Below, piece after piece: positions 6,059 to 12,612 of a stretch of 14,736 nucleotides of DNA (the first letter of the stretch is position 1; the number at the start of each line of letters is the position of its first letter). A program made the position numbers and the translations under genes. The notes under the pieces were generated by a model, which worked only from the letters and a program-made list of their open reading frames with translations, had not been told where the DNA came from and ran no database searches. The stretch is from assembly GCA_016212635.1 (NCBI GenBank), contig JACRFR010000041.1, forward strand, positions 1 through 14,736, written 5' to 3'. The stretch comes from Candidatus Liptonbacteria bacterium (lineage in GTDB: Bacteria > Patescibacteriota > Minisyncoccia > UBA6257 > 2-01-FULL-56-20).

Positions 6059-7075
6059 ATGCCTGACCCTAAATTCCCAGATCCCACAAAAACACCGGCG
6101 GCGCAAATCGAGAGACTGCAAGCAACAGTCCAGCTCCTCAAGGAAGCCCGAGATAACTTGGTCCGAGAAAATCTTGAGTTGAGCGATCGGCTGCGGGCTT
6201 TAGAAGAGCACTACCGCCAAGAACTTGCCGCTACCCAAGAAACTATAAAGAAGATGGCCGAGGAGGGCACAATCGGATTGGGCGCGATGGGAGAACTCGT
6301 TCGGCGGCTCCAGGAAGAAATTTCAACCATAGAAAGCGACCTCCAGGTCGCGAAATACGAGGCCCGCACCGACCCGGCCACCGGCCTGCTCAACCGCCGC
6401 GGTCTGGGAGAACGTTTCGAAATCGCTCTCGCTCGTTTGGAACACGGTCGTGATCGGGGAAGTGTCCGCCGCGCGGGAGATCAACCGGTTAAGTACACTG
6501 CCCTGGCCTTGGACATGGATAATCTCAAAATATTCAATGATCTCTGGAGCCACAAGGTGGGCGACATGGTGCTCATGGCCGCAACCCAATATCTCCGGGC
6601 TAACATACGGCACAACAAAGACGTGGCGGGCCGCATGGGCGGCGAGGAGTTCTGCGTGCTTTTCGAATCCCCGCTGGAAAACATCCGCGACAAGTTCCTG
6701 CAAACGGATTCCGCCGGAGAGCCGTGCATGAAGATGTCATTTTCCGTCCGAATCTCTCCCCGCGCCGCGAAAGAATTCGGTAAGTCCGCCGGCACCGCCG
6801 AGATCATCGAGCCGTACGAGAAACCGGACCTGCCGGTCGAGATTGTTTACTATGTGGACGACCCGGCGGAAGAGGAAAAGAAGGAGCATCCGTTCGTCAC
6901 CGGGGTAACTTTCAGCGGAGGCCTGACCGAGCTTGATCCTGACGATTTTAACATAGATGGTCCTTACGGCCGGGCGGATATCGCGGCGAGCATGGCCAAG
7001 GGCGTGGGCAAAAATCGGATCTTGATTTATAAGCCCGGCATGGTGAAAGTGAAAACGGAGGGGAACGGCCGCTAG
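6059..7075 (+). CDS. GGDEF-domain diguanylate cyclase
   Basis: This 338-residue protein should make cyclic di-GMP from two GTP. No membrane segment is seen, so it is probably cytoplasmic. Residues about 15-100 form a long coiled coil, likely for dimerisation. The GGDEF domain starts with DPATGLLNRR (105-114), continues with the metal-binding LDMDNLKIFND (151-161) and the active loop GGEEF (194-198), an active variant. The product-inhibition I-site, normally RxxD five residues before GGEEF, reads HNKD (185-188), so feedback inhibition is probably weak or absent. A charged insertion of about 70 residues (208-278) splits the domain before GVTFSGGL. The upstream open frame is antisense to the lamin-tail gene; the ATG at 6059 is the first plausible start. 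The stop lies just before the tRNA promoter. Confidence 0.92.
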   Translation: MPDPKFPDPTKTPAAQIERLQATVQLLKEARDNLVRENLELSDRLRALEEHYRQELAATQETIKKMAEEGTIGLGAMGELVRRLQEEISTIESDLQVAKYEARTDPATGLLNRRGLGERFEIALARLEHGRDRGSVRRAGDQPVKYTALALDMDNLKIFNDLWSHKVGDMVLMAATQYLRANIRHNKDVAGRMGGEEFCVLFESPLENIRDKFLQTDSAGEPCMKMSFSVRISPRAAKEFGKSAGTAEIIEPYEKPDLPVEIVYYVDDPAEEEKKEHPFVTGVTFSGGLTELDPDDFNIDGPYGRADIAASMAKGVGKNRILIYKPGMVKVKTEGNGR

Positions 7076-7077
7076 GG

Positions 7078-7105
7078 TTGAAAATCCCTCGCTCCCTGCT
7101 ACACT
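7078..7105 (+). promoter_or_regulatory. Promoter of tRNA-Asn
   Basis: TTGAAA (7078-7083), a 16-base spacer and TACACT (7100-7105) predict a start near 7112, about 5 bases before the mature tRNA. It begins 3 bases after the GGDEF stop codon. Confidence 0.65.
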
Positions 7106-7116
7106 TACCCCCGTAT

Positions 7117-7188
7117 TCCGGCGTAGCTCAATGGTAGAGCGGATCCCTGTTAAGGATAAGGTTCCAGGTTCGAATCCTGGCGCCGGAG
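7117..7188 (+). tRNA. tRNA-Asn(GTT)
   Basis: The full cloverleaf is present. The acceptor TCCGGCG (7117-7123) pairs with CGCCGGA (7181-7187), with discriminator G7188. The D-stem is GCTC/GAGC, the anticodon GTT (7149-7151) sits in loop CTGTTAA, and the T-stem is CCAGG/CCTGG with loop TTCGAAT. The first anticodon-stem pair (G7142 with A7158) is a mismatch. CCA is not encoded. The 3' half is also read antisense as the end of the serine recombinase, and this is the insertion site of the element to the right. Confidence 0.97.
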
Positions 7189-8757
7189 CTCTGGTAGTTT
7201 TAATATAACCGAGGGAGACCCATTGTCTTTCTTGGTTATTTCGGTTTTCTCGGAATTGTAGATGGCCTGTTCCAGGCGTAAAAGTTCCTTGAATAAAGGG
7301 GAGGGACAGGAACTAATTATAACTCCGTCCGCGACCTCAAACCGTTCCCAGAAGAAGCCCAAGTAGTGCCGCTTGAGTGACGGCGACGCTTTCTTGTAAG
7401 CCTGGAAAACATTGCGCGTGAATCGGAGCACTTCCTGCGCCAGGTCCACTTTTATCTCCTGCCGTTCCTCCAGCTCAAATAGCTCGGTTTGAATGTCATT
7501 TATCCCCTTTTTGGCTTCGTCTCGTATGCGGCTAAAATCTTCGTCTGAAATAACTTTACCTAAAAGCTTGTCTTCCGCTACTTTCTTTTTGCTTTCCAGG
7601 GCGGTCCGGCGGTTTACGAGAGCTTGCCGCTTGGATTCGTATTCGTTTCGCTTGGCATAGAACACTTTTTGGATTTTCTCTATGACAAGGTTGATAAATT
7701 CTTCCGTAAAGCTGATGTCTTTGAATTTATCGGCTATCCTGCCCTCCAAGTCGTTCGCCTCGATATATCTACCGCATCCGTGCGGATTGGCACAATGGTA
7801 GTAGGCCAATTTTTTGGCGAGGTGCCATTCGGCCGTAAACCGCCGCCCGTGGTTAGCACAGAATATGAACCCGCCCAGTAGCCAGGAGTATTTGCGTTTC
7901 CGGCAGGCGTGTCGGTTGTGCCCCTTAAGAATCATCTGGACCCGGTCGAAAGTGTCCTTGTCTATTAGCGGTGTATGTAAGCCGTGTTCGTTGTGGACCT
8001 CGCCCCAGTGGACTTCGCCGATATAAACTCGATTTTCTAACACTTCATAAAACTGACTTCGGGAGAAAGGCTTACCGTTTTTGTTATGGAGCCCTTTCCT
8101 GCCCATAAGCTCGCACAAGTCGTAGGCGGAATAATCGCCAGTCGCATACAACTTAAACGATTCCGTCACTAGTGGAGCCACCTCATCCGGCACTATTATG
8201 CGTTGAGCGAATCTGCTCACACTCTTGTCTGGGTTGTCGATATTTTTATATCCCACCGGAGCACCTGTAGGCATATAGCCCGCTTTTGCCTTAGCATAGA
8301 GCGTCGCTTTCACTTTCTCGCCCACTAAGTCGCGCTGGAATTGATTGAATGAAGCGAGGACCGTGTCCACCATGGTTGATGTAGCTGATTCCTCCGCCAT
8401 CATGGCTTGGTGTGTATACCGCAATTCCACTCCGTACTCTTTGAATGTCCTTTTCAGATAAAGATATTCTTCAGTATTGCGGGATATTCTGTCGCTGCTC
8501 ACGGTATAAATGGCTGATATCTTCTTGTCCATTGCGAGTCGCAGGATTTTCTGGAGCCCTGGACGCTTCAGACTTTTAGCACTTAAACCCTCATCGCGAA
8601 TTATTTCCAACAGCTTAAAGCCATCCTCTTTAATCCGCTTCCGATAAATTTCTTCCTGTGCTTCTAGAGAAAGTCCTTCTTCGGCTTGGTCCGAGGTGGA
8701 AACCCTACAGTATCCGACACCGTATTTATTACTTAACTTATCGGCGTTGCTTTTCAT
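7150..8757 (-). CDS. Large serine recombinase (integrase), ending inside tRNA-Asn
   Basis: This 535-residue enzyme should catalyse site-specific integration and excision through a phosphoserine-DNA link. The N-terminal resolvase domain (about 12-160) has the catalytic Ser20 with Arg18 in YCRVSTSDQ, and DRISRN at 89-94. A recombinase domain (about 165-280) and a zinc-ribbon region follow (Cys300, His304, then Cys322, Cys328). A long coiled coil (about 355-440) comes next, as in large serine integrases. The last 12 residues (LRRQDSNLEPYP) and the stop are the antisense reading of the 3' half of tRNA-Asn, so the current C-terminus depends on integration at this tRNA. The start overlaps the SymE-like gene by 20 bases, suggesting coupled translation. 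Confidence 0.95.
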   Translation of the reverse strand: MKSNADKLSNKYGVGYCRVSTSDQAEEGLSLEAQEEIYRKRIKEDGFKLLEIIRDEGLSAKSLKRPGLQKILRLAMDKKISAIYTVSSDRISRNTEEYLYLKRTFKEYGVELRYTHQAMMAEESATSTMVDTVLASFNQFQRDLVGEKVKATLYAKAKAGYMPTGAPVGYKNIDNPDKSVSRFAQRIIVPDEVAPLVTESFKLYATGDYSAYDLCELMGRKGLHNKNGKPFSRSQFYEVLENRVYIGEVHWGEVHNEHGLHTPLIDKDTFDRVQMILKGHNRHACRKRKYSWLLGGFIFCANHGRRFTAEWHLAKKLAYYHCANPHGCGRYIEANDLEGRIADKFKDISFTEEFINLVIEKIQKVFYAKRNEYESKRQALVNRRTALESKKKVAEDKLLGKVISDEDFSRIRDEAKKGINDIQTELFELEERQEIKVDLAQEVLRFTRNVFQAYKKASPSLKRHYLGFFWERFEVADGVIISSCPSPLFKELLRLEQAIYNSEKTEITKKDNGSPSVILKLPELRRQDSNLEPYP

Positions 8758-8938
8758 TGTAATTTTTATTTGATTTTATTTTAGTGATTGTTATTTTCCC
8801 GGGCTCGTACGCGATTTCGACCAGGTCGCTAATTTCGAAATCGAATTTTCTAAGCAGCACATTGGAGATTCGAATCATGGGTACGAGCCCTCGGTCAACG
8901 CCGCGGTAGTAAATCCGCATTTGTCTTTTGGTTTCCAT
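8738..8938 (-). CDS. SymE/SpoVT-AbrB-like small protein
   Basis: This 66-residue protein has a central stretch, PMIRISNVLLRKFDFEI (about 20-36), followed by DLVEIAYEPGKITITKI. It resembles the swapped-hairpin AbrB-type fold of SymE-like proteins (Pro-x-Ile-Arg, a Leu-x-x-x-x-Phe helix, Gly-x-Ile-x-Ile strand). SymE is known as an SOS-linked type I toxin, but relatives in mobile elements may be DNA- or RNA-binding regulators. The open frame begins at 8986; the ATG at 8938 is preferred because the family-like part starts just after it. It overlaps the recombinase start by 20 bases and probably shares its transcript, so control of recombinase expression is a possible role. Confidence 0.6.
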   Translation of the reverse strand: METKRQMRIYYRGVDRGLVPMIRISNVLLRKFDFEISDLVEIAYEPGKITITKIKSNKNYNEKQRR

Positions 8939-8997
8939 GACGTTGCTTATATTAAGTACGGTTCTGGTACGAGGACAACCTATCACGGTGCGGATAA

Positions 8998-9191
8998 TTA
9001 CTTTTTTCTTGGTTTAAGCTTTCCCTGCACCTGAAGACGTCTCAATCGAGCCGCATGAATTCCGGCTTTTATCTTTTCTGAATGAATTAATAATTGATAC
9101 GTTAGAACTAGATTCAGAATGTCGTCCAATAGTTTGTTTTCGGGAGCCACACTTTCTTCCGAGGCACAACAGGAACTTTGCTTGTTTTCAT
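8998..9191 (-). pseudogene. Small basic element protein, apparently frameshifted at codon 2
   Basis: A protein-like frame ends at TAA 8998-9000 and encodes a helical, Lys/Arg-rich tail (SEKIKAGIHAARLRRLQVQG, then KLKPRKK). Upstream it reads ENKQSSCCASEES and is open to a stop 3 bases before the first Glu codon. The ATG at 9191 sits one base out of frame with it; ATGG instead of ATG would give a 64-residue protein starting MENKQ. So one G may be lost, by mutation or sequencing error. A GTG at 9150 would give an intact 50-residue product. The tail loosely resembles the end of a serine-resolvase catalytic domain (ERxxAGIxxAKxxG), but this is weak. It lies between the helicase and SymE-like genes, on their strand. 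Confidence 0.5.
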
Positions 9192-9221
9192 TTTATTTGG
9201 TGATTTATTAGATTTAATTTA

Positions 9222-9320
9222 ATGGGCGCTTGTACTGATGCACTAATGAGGAGTAAGTAAACGGACTAGACAACTCACCCGCTTGCCCATACCTAGCGTC
9301 AGTGCATCAGTACATTTTTT
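9222..9320. other. 14-bp inverted repeat with possible pseudoknot and T-tract
   Basis: TGTACTGATGCACT (9231-9244) is the exact reverse complement of 9301-9314, with 56 bases between. ATGGGC (9222-9227) can also pair with GCCCAT (9285-9290), crossing the first stem, which would form a pseudoknot in RNA. Six T residues (9315-9320) follow on the plus strand and run into the helicase stop codon. Candidates are a terminator or processing site after the helicase gene, an origin of the element, or a recombination accessory site. Confidence 0.6.
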
Positions 9321-10632
9321 AATTCTCAAGCCGCAGCACTTCCCCACCTATTGGGTCGTAAATTGCTTCTCCTTTATAGACTCCCGGATGAGTGTCTATG
9401 AGGATTTGAACTGGAGGAAGTGTGTGCTTTTTGACCTGATTCAACTTGCTTAGAGAAACCTTGTAGCTAGTTCCCCGCGGCCCGCCGCCTACCTGCACAA
9501 GGGTAAAACAACCCTTATCCTTTCCCTGGTTAAACCACTTCAAGGTGACGTCGTATTCCCAGCCAGCTTTCCTGGCTAGCAAATGGACATCAAAGGGCTT
9601 TTTGAGTTTTCTGCCTATCTCGATTAACCTTTCTGTTTTAGGCGGAATTTCGAAGATGGTGGATCTAAGCACATTGCCTACCAGTACCTGAGCGATGTGG
9701 TAATCACACAAATTTGCGACGACGTGCTCTACGCCATTCAAGACTTGTCTTTCCCGCTGTTCTTGGTGCAACAAGGCACTGGCCTCGATTACACTCAGTA
9801 ACTGGTGATAATCTCGCCTGACCCTCACAATGTCCGACGGAAAGTATTCGCACAGTACTCGGGCAAACGGAATTACAACTGGCTTGACCTTCAGGAGTCT
9901 TTGGGCCACCTGGAATGTCCGAAGCTCTGTCTCCGTAATCGCCAGCCCTCCTTCATACTTGGAAGCAGCCATATCCAACACAGCTATTGTCTGTTGGTAT
10001 CCGTCATCCGCATAGAGCGAGAGAAGCCTGGTTTCATTTTCGGGATGGACATACGCCTTGGTCGTAGTGGTTACGAAGCCGACCGGACCCTCTACCTTCT
10101 TCTCGTTAGTGGTCCAGTTGCCCTTGCCATCTCTTTCCGTCACTTGGATTTTCAAGAACCCTTCGCTTTGAAACGTTCTGATGGCATAGTCCGCGTTCTC
10201 GGCCCCGTGTTTCTCGAAGACCACGATTATCTTGCGCCGGAAGCGGCCTGCGGGAGAGTGGTAAAAACTCTTGGGCGTGGCGTAAGTTATATCAACGTAA
10301 CCGTTACCCGGGAACATCCTAAGCATATTCTGGACTAGGTATGACTTACCCGAACCACTTGCTCCTTTAGAGATGACCGACAGCGGATGAGCAAGGAGGC
10401 GGGAAGTTAAGACTAAATAGAGCAAAAGGCCGCTACGTTTTTCTCCCGCGATGCCCAGACGGTCCATCGTACACGCGACCGTGTACAGCAATCTGGGGTC
10501 TCTGAGTAAGGCGTTAGCGTTTTGAATGTCCTGCTCGGTTGGCCTCTCTTCTTCTTCGACTTCTTCGTCCGACTCGTCATCCGCTGCTTCCATCATTTTG
10601 TCCAGTTCCTGCTCACTAATGTTGTCTTTCAT
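9319..10632 (-). CDS. AAA+/helicase-like replication ATPase of an integrative element
   Basis: The protein has 437 residues. A very acidic N-terminus (about 13-31) is followed by a P-loop ATPase core with Walker A GASGSGKS (90-97), a Walker B-like IIVVFE (135-140), the family stretch KHGAENADYAIRTFQSEGFL, a sensor-like TTTT (193-196) and a possible Arg finger (NETR, 199-202). Residues about 330-395 look like a winged helix. The pattern matches ATPases found beside or fused to CHC2 zinc fingers in integrative elements and thought to act as replicative helicases; here the CHC2 part is a separate gene directly upstream. The first acidic Walker B position is Phe rather than Asp. The gap to the upstream gene is 41 bases, so an operon is likely. 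Confidence 0.75.
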   Translation of the reverse strand: MKDNISEQELDKMMEAADDESDEEVEEEERPTEQDIQNANALLRDPRLLYTVACTMDRLGIAGEKRSGLLLYLVLTSRLLAHPLSVISKGASGSGKSYLVQNMLRMFPGNGYVDITYATPKSFYHSPAGRFRRKIIVVFEKHGAENADYAIRTFQSEGFLKIQVTERDGKGNWTTNEKKVEGPVGFVTTTTKAYVHPENETRLLSLYADDGYQQTIAVLDMAASKYEGGLAITETELRTFQVAQRLLKVKPVVIPFARVLCEYFPSDIVRVRRDYHQLLSVIEASALLHQEQRERQVLNGVEHVVANLCDYHIAQVLVGNVLRSTIFEIPPKTERLIEIGRKLKKPFDVHLLARKAGWEYDVTLKWFNQGKDKGCFTLVQVGGGPRGTSYKVSLSKLNQVKKHTLPPVQILIDTHPGVYKGEAIYDPIGGEVLRLEN

Positions 10633-10634
10633 AT

Positions 10635-10648
10635 TTAGTAGTTAGTAT
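10635..10648. repeat. Two 7-bp units between CHC2 and helicase genes
   Basis: TTAGTAG and TTAGTAT follow each other in the 41-base gap just upstream of the helicase start. This is a minimal example of the heptamer pattern seen elsewhere in the window. Confidence 0.4.
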
Positions 10649-10673
10649 TTTCGGCCTTTGGTTTTGGAATGAA

Positions 10674-11387
10674 TTAGCGATTTAGTAGATACTTCACGGC
10701 CTCGATAAACCCGCAGCTTCGTAGCAGTTGGACTAATCGGATTACACCGCCGCCTCTCTGGCACGAGAAGCAGTAAAACGAGTTGGTTTTGGGATAGATG
10801 CAGAAGGAGGGCCTCCTCTCCGGGTGAAACGGGCAGAACCCCATCAGGGTCTTGCCGCTTTGCCGCAGAGGCATATTGAAAACCTGCTCGACGGGAACGG
10901 ATTTTGCCGCTTCAATATCCGGCCGGGAGACACCACCGCCCCGGGTTCTGGGATTGGCTGTGAGCCACTTCAACCTTCGGATATGCCTCTGGGCTTCCAC
11001 TACTTTCGGTGCCGTGAACATGCGAGCAATCTCTCTCGCCAGAATCTGGGCGTTGCCCTGGAGAGTTTCTGCTCGCTTAAGTTCGCCACGAAGGACCACC
11101 ATCCATTTTCTTTCCTCCTGCCGCCATTCCTGGATTTTGGATGGGATGACCTCCCTGGCCTCTGGAAATGCACGTAGCCACTCTTGCTCACTTCTAGGCA
11201 TGTCCGCTGCTATTTGTTCCAGCCATCTTTGCTCCTCGGCTTGTGCCAGTTCCAGAAAGCCATCCTCTATTGCCTCGACTTCCCGCACTACAGATTCTGG
11301 GTATAGGTGGTGGAGGAATTGAATCCAGCACGGGATATTTCGCCACTCGGACCAGATTTTATTTGGATTTATTGCTTGTTTTTTCAT
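10674..11387 (-). CDS. CHC2 zinc-finger (DnaG-type) protein without TOPRIM
   Basis: This 237-residue protein ends in a CHC2 zinc finger of the DnaG primase type: Cys185-x2-His188, 17 residues, Cys206-x2-Cys209 (FCPFHPERRPSFCIYPK then FYCFSCQ), followed by GGGVIRLVQLLRSCGFIEAVKYL as in primases. The first 150 residues are helical, rich in Glu, Arg and Trp, and unlike primase. No TOPRIM catalytic domain follows, so it cannot make primers alone; a role in loading or guiding the helicase encoded next is inferred. The frame is open to 11432, but the ATG at 11387 has a clear GAGGG site 4-8 bases upstream. Its start lies inside the end of a 49-residue small gene (29-base overlap), which points to coupled translation. 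Confidence 0.82.
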   Translation of the reverse strand: MKKQAINPNKIWSEWRNIPCWIQFLHHLYPESVVREVEAIEDGFLELAQAEEQRWLEQIAADMPRSEQEWLRAFPEAREVIPSKIQEWRQEERKWMVVLRGELKRAETLQGNAQILAREIARMFTAPKVVEAQRHIRRLKWLTANPRTRGGGVSRPDIEAAKSVPVEQVFNMPLRQSGKTLMGFCPFHPERRPSFCIYPKTNSFYCFSCQRGGGVIRLVQLLRSCGFIEAVKYLLNR

Positions 11388-11508
11388 GTTTCCCTCTTTT
11401 GCGTTTATGAAGCTCGAAAATCTGTGCCACAAGAATCTCGGCCAGTAAATTTACCGCTGTCTCGATAGTGGTATCCTTGTTCGAATTCTTTTCCCCGTGG
11501 TCAGACAT
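11359..11508 (-). CDS. Small charged protein of the element, 49 aa
   Basis: The frame starts at ATG 11508 (MSDHGEKNSNKD...) and ends at TAA 11359-11361. It encodes a hydrophilic N-terminus, an amphipathic helix (TAVNLLAEILVAQIFELHK, about residues 17-35) and a Lys/Arg-rich tail. It overlaps the CHC2 gene start by 29 bases, and the Shine-Dalgarno of that gene lies within it. The layout (short acidic head, one helix, basic tail) is like that of the other small protein at 8998-9191. Family unknown; a small DNA-binding or adaptor protein is possible. Confidence 0.55.
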   Translation of the reverse strand: MSDHGEKNSNKDTTIETAVNLLAEILVAQIFELHKRKRGKHEKTSNKSK

Positions 11509-11519
11509 GAACGCAAAAT

Positions 11520-11580
11520 AAGCTGTTACGAGAACAGCCTAGGCCATATAAAACAAGCCCGAAACGAAATTAATCGGGTC
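11520..11580 (-). terminator. Two terminator-like hairpins upstream of the replication operon
   Basis: Read on the minus strand, CCCGA and TCGGG form a stem followed by CTTGTTTT, past the stop of the 248-aa gene. About 25 bases later GCTGTT and AACAGC form a stem with a 5-base loop, followed by TTATTTT. Both stems are short (5-6 bp), so they may separate the 248-aa gene from the CHC2 operon only partly. Confidence 0.4.
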
Positions 11581-11615
11581 TCAATTAATTTCCCCTAATT
11601 TCCCGAATACCTTCC

Positions 11616-12362
11616 CTATCTCCTACGGTTTCTTTGGATTTGGATTATCTTTTTGATATTTTCGTAGTCCAGTCCTTTCAGGCTTGGGTCATAGTCTTTT
11701 ATGGTTCGGAGTTCTGGATCAATCTTTCGGAGATTTTGCACGTTGCTTAATCCACTGCTCCTGATAAGGCCGGCTTTATAATATTCATATATCTTTTTAT
11801 CTCGTGCCTCATTTCGCCTTATCCGAATTTGTTTCACCTCTGGATTGGGTCCCCAGAATGTAAAGCTGCGAGAGATCCGCTTCCAATTCTTTTTAAAAAA
11901 ACTGATTACGTCTAGCAATTTAGCGCGAGCGTGTATCTCGACAATAATTTTATCATTGTCATAAGAAATCACTCTGCAGCCAAAATCATCAAAGTAGAGG
12001 TCGTATCGCCGGTATCTGTTTCCCATAATCAGATAGGCCTCCACCAAATCGACCAGGTATGACGGAATGTGATGTGATTTCGCAATTTCACCGACTTTTA
12101 TTTTTAAATTATTATTTCTTTCTGCAGCTTGGACCATGCTCCCGTTGTTCAAATATTTATCAAAAAAGTATTTCTCCCAGTCCTCATATCCCTCCCGAGG
12201 AAAATTCAGTTCCAGGCGAGCATCAATAATCTTTTTTTGAAAAGCATTACCTTCGAGATATCTTTCGAACTCCATCAACAACTTTGGATTAAGTGATGAT
12301 ACGTCTAGTCCGTTAAATTTAATGGCCGTTTTCAGACCATGTTTTAGTGCTTTTACCCCCAT
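11616..12362 (-). CDS. Hypothetical protein of the integrative element
   Basis: The product has 248 residues and no signal or membrane segment. It is rich in Lys, Arg, Tyr and Asn and basic at the end (IQRNRRR). The segment RIRRNEARDKKIYEYYKAGL (about 176-196) resembles the first helix of a helix-turn-helix as in RDxxIYELYxxG regulators, with no clear recognition helix after it. Residues about 110-165 (YDLYFDDFGCRVISYDNDKIIVEIHARA) look like a small alpha/beta domain. I do not recognise the family. It is divergent from the structured RNA and secreted-protein gene and could regulate that shared region. A TATAAC lies only 5 bases upstream of the ATG, so the message may be leaderless. Confidence 0.75.
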   Translation of the reverse strand: MGVKALKHGLKTAIKFNGLDVSSLNPKLLMEFERYLEGNAFQKKIIDARLELNFPREGYEDWEKYFFDKYLNNGSMVQAAERNNNLKIKVGEIAKSHHIPSYLVDLVEAYLIMGNRYRRYDLYFDDFGCRVISYDNDKIIVEIHARAKLLDVISFFKKNWKRISRSFTFWGPNPEVKQIRIRRNEARDKKIYEYYKAGLIRSSGLSNVQNLRKIDPELRTIKDYDPSLKGLDYENIKKIIQIQRNRRR

Positions 12363-12385
12363 ATTTGTTATAAGACAACGCCCTG

Positions 12386-12414
12386 TTGATTATTATCTTA
12401 AAGGAACCAATAAT
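12386..12414 (+). promoter_or_regulatory. Candidate promoter of the structured RNA
   Basis: TTGATT (12386-12391), a 17-base spacer and AATAAT (12409-12414, five of six consensus bases) predict a start near 12421. That is just before the structured segment. Confidence 0.4.
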
Positions 12415-12419
12415 AATGG

Positions 12420-12604
12420 CAACAAATTAATACGCCCGACGGCCTAAACCCCGCAGAAATGCAGGGCATGGCCTAAGAAATCCTATGACAGATACTGAAC
12501 CCCGCGTTCAGTAAACTGTCATAGGTCATATCCCGAAAGGGGTATGGGTCGCAAGACCTAGCTGGGGCGGGGTTGAGTGTTTTTAAAAAGGCCAACAAAT
12601 TAAT
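12420..12604. repeat. 12-bp direct repeats flanking the structured RNA
   Basis: CAACAAATTAAT occurs exactly at 12420-12431 and again at 12593-12604, on either side of the structured segment. This could be a target-site duplication, a pair of protein-binding sites or a recombination remnant. Confidence 0.7.
12432..12572 (+). ncRNA. Structured RNA leader with probable pseudoknot, class unknown
   Basis: Four strong hairpin units are packed in 141 bases. (1) CCC-GCA around a GAAA loop (12450-12466), inside a GGCC/GGCC closing pair. (2) A perfect 10-bp stem (12482-12491 with 12516-12525), an ATA/TAAA internal loop and a 6-bp stem CTGAAC/GTTCAG. (3) An 8-bp stem (12527-12534 with 12539-12546) capped by GAAA. 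(4) GGTC/GACC capped by GCAA (12547-12558). CCCCGC at 12500-12505, largely in the loop of unit 2, can pair with GCGGGG at 12567-12572, a 6-bp pseudoknot; the identical CCCCGC at 12449-12454 could compete. Three GNRA loops plus a pseudoknot suggest a riboswitch, ribozyme or element RNA. A T-run follows at 12580-12584, and the secreted-protein gene starts 41 bases downstream. Confidence 0.7.
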
Positions 12605-12612
12605 CAAAAAAA

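Noticed and set aside
8867..8880. GATTCGAATCATGG resembles the tRNA T-arm (12 of 14 bases), as a second attachment site.
   Set aside because: It lies inside the conserved part of the SymE-like gene, too close to the tRNA to bound an element that includes the recombinase.
12441..12450. GGCCTAAACC match to part of the class I c-di-GMP riboswitch, tempting because a GGDEF gene is nearby.
   Set aside because: Only these 10 bases match as far as I recall the consensus; the rest of the conserved binding pocket and the two-helix layout are not seen.
12441..12572. Twister-like ribozyme, suggested by CCTAA and the 3' G-rich strand pairing with a C-rich loop.
   Set aside because: The segment is much larger than a twister, the closing stem next to the possible cleavage site is not clear, and the other conserved bases could not be placed.
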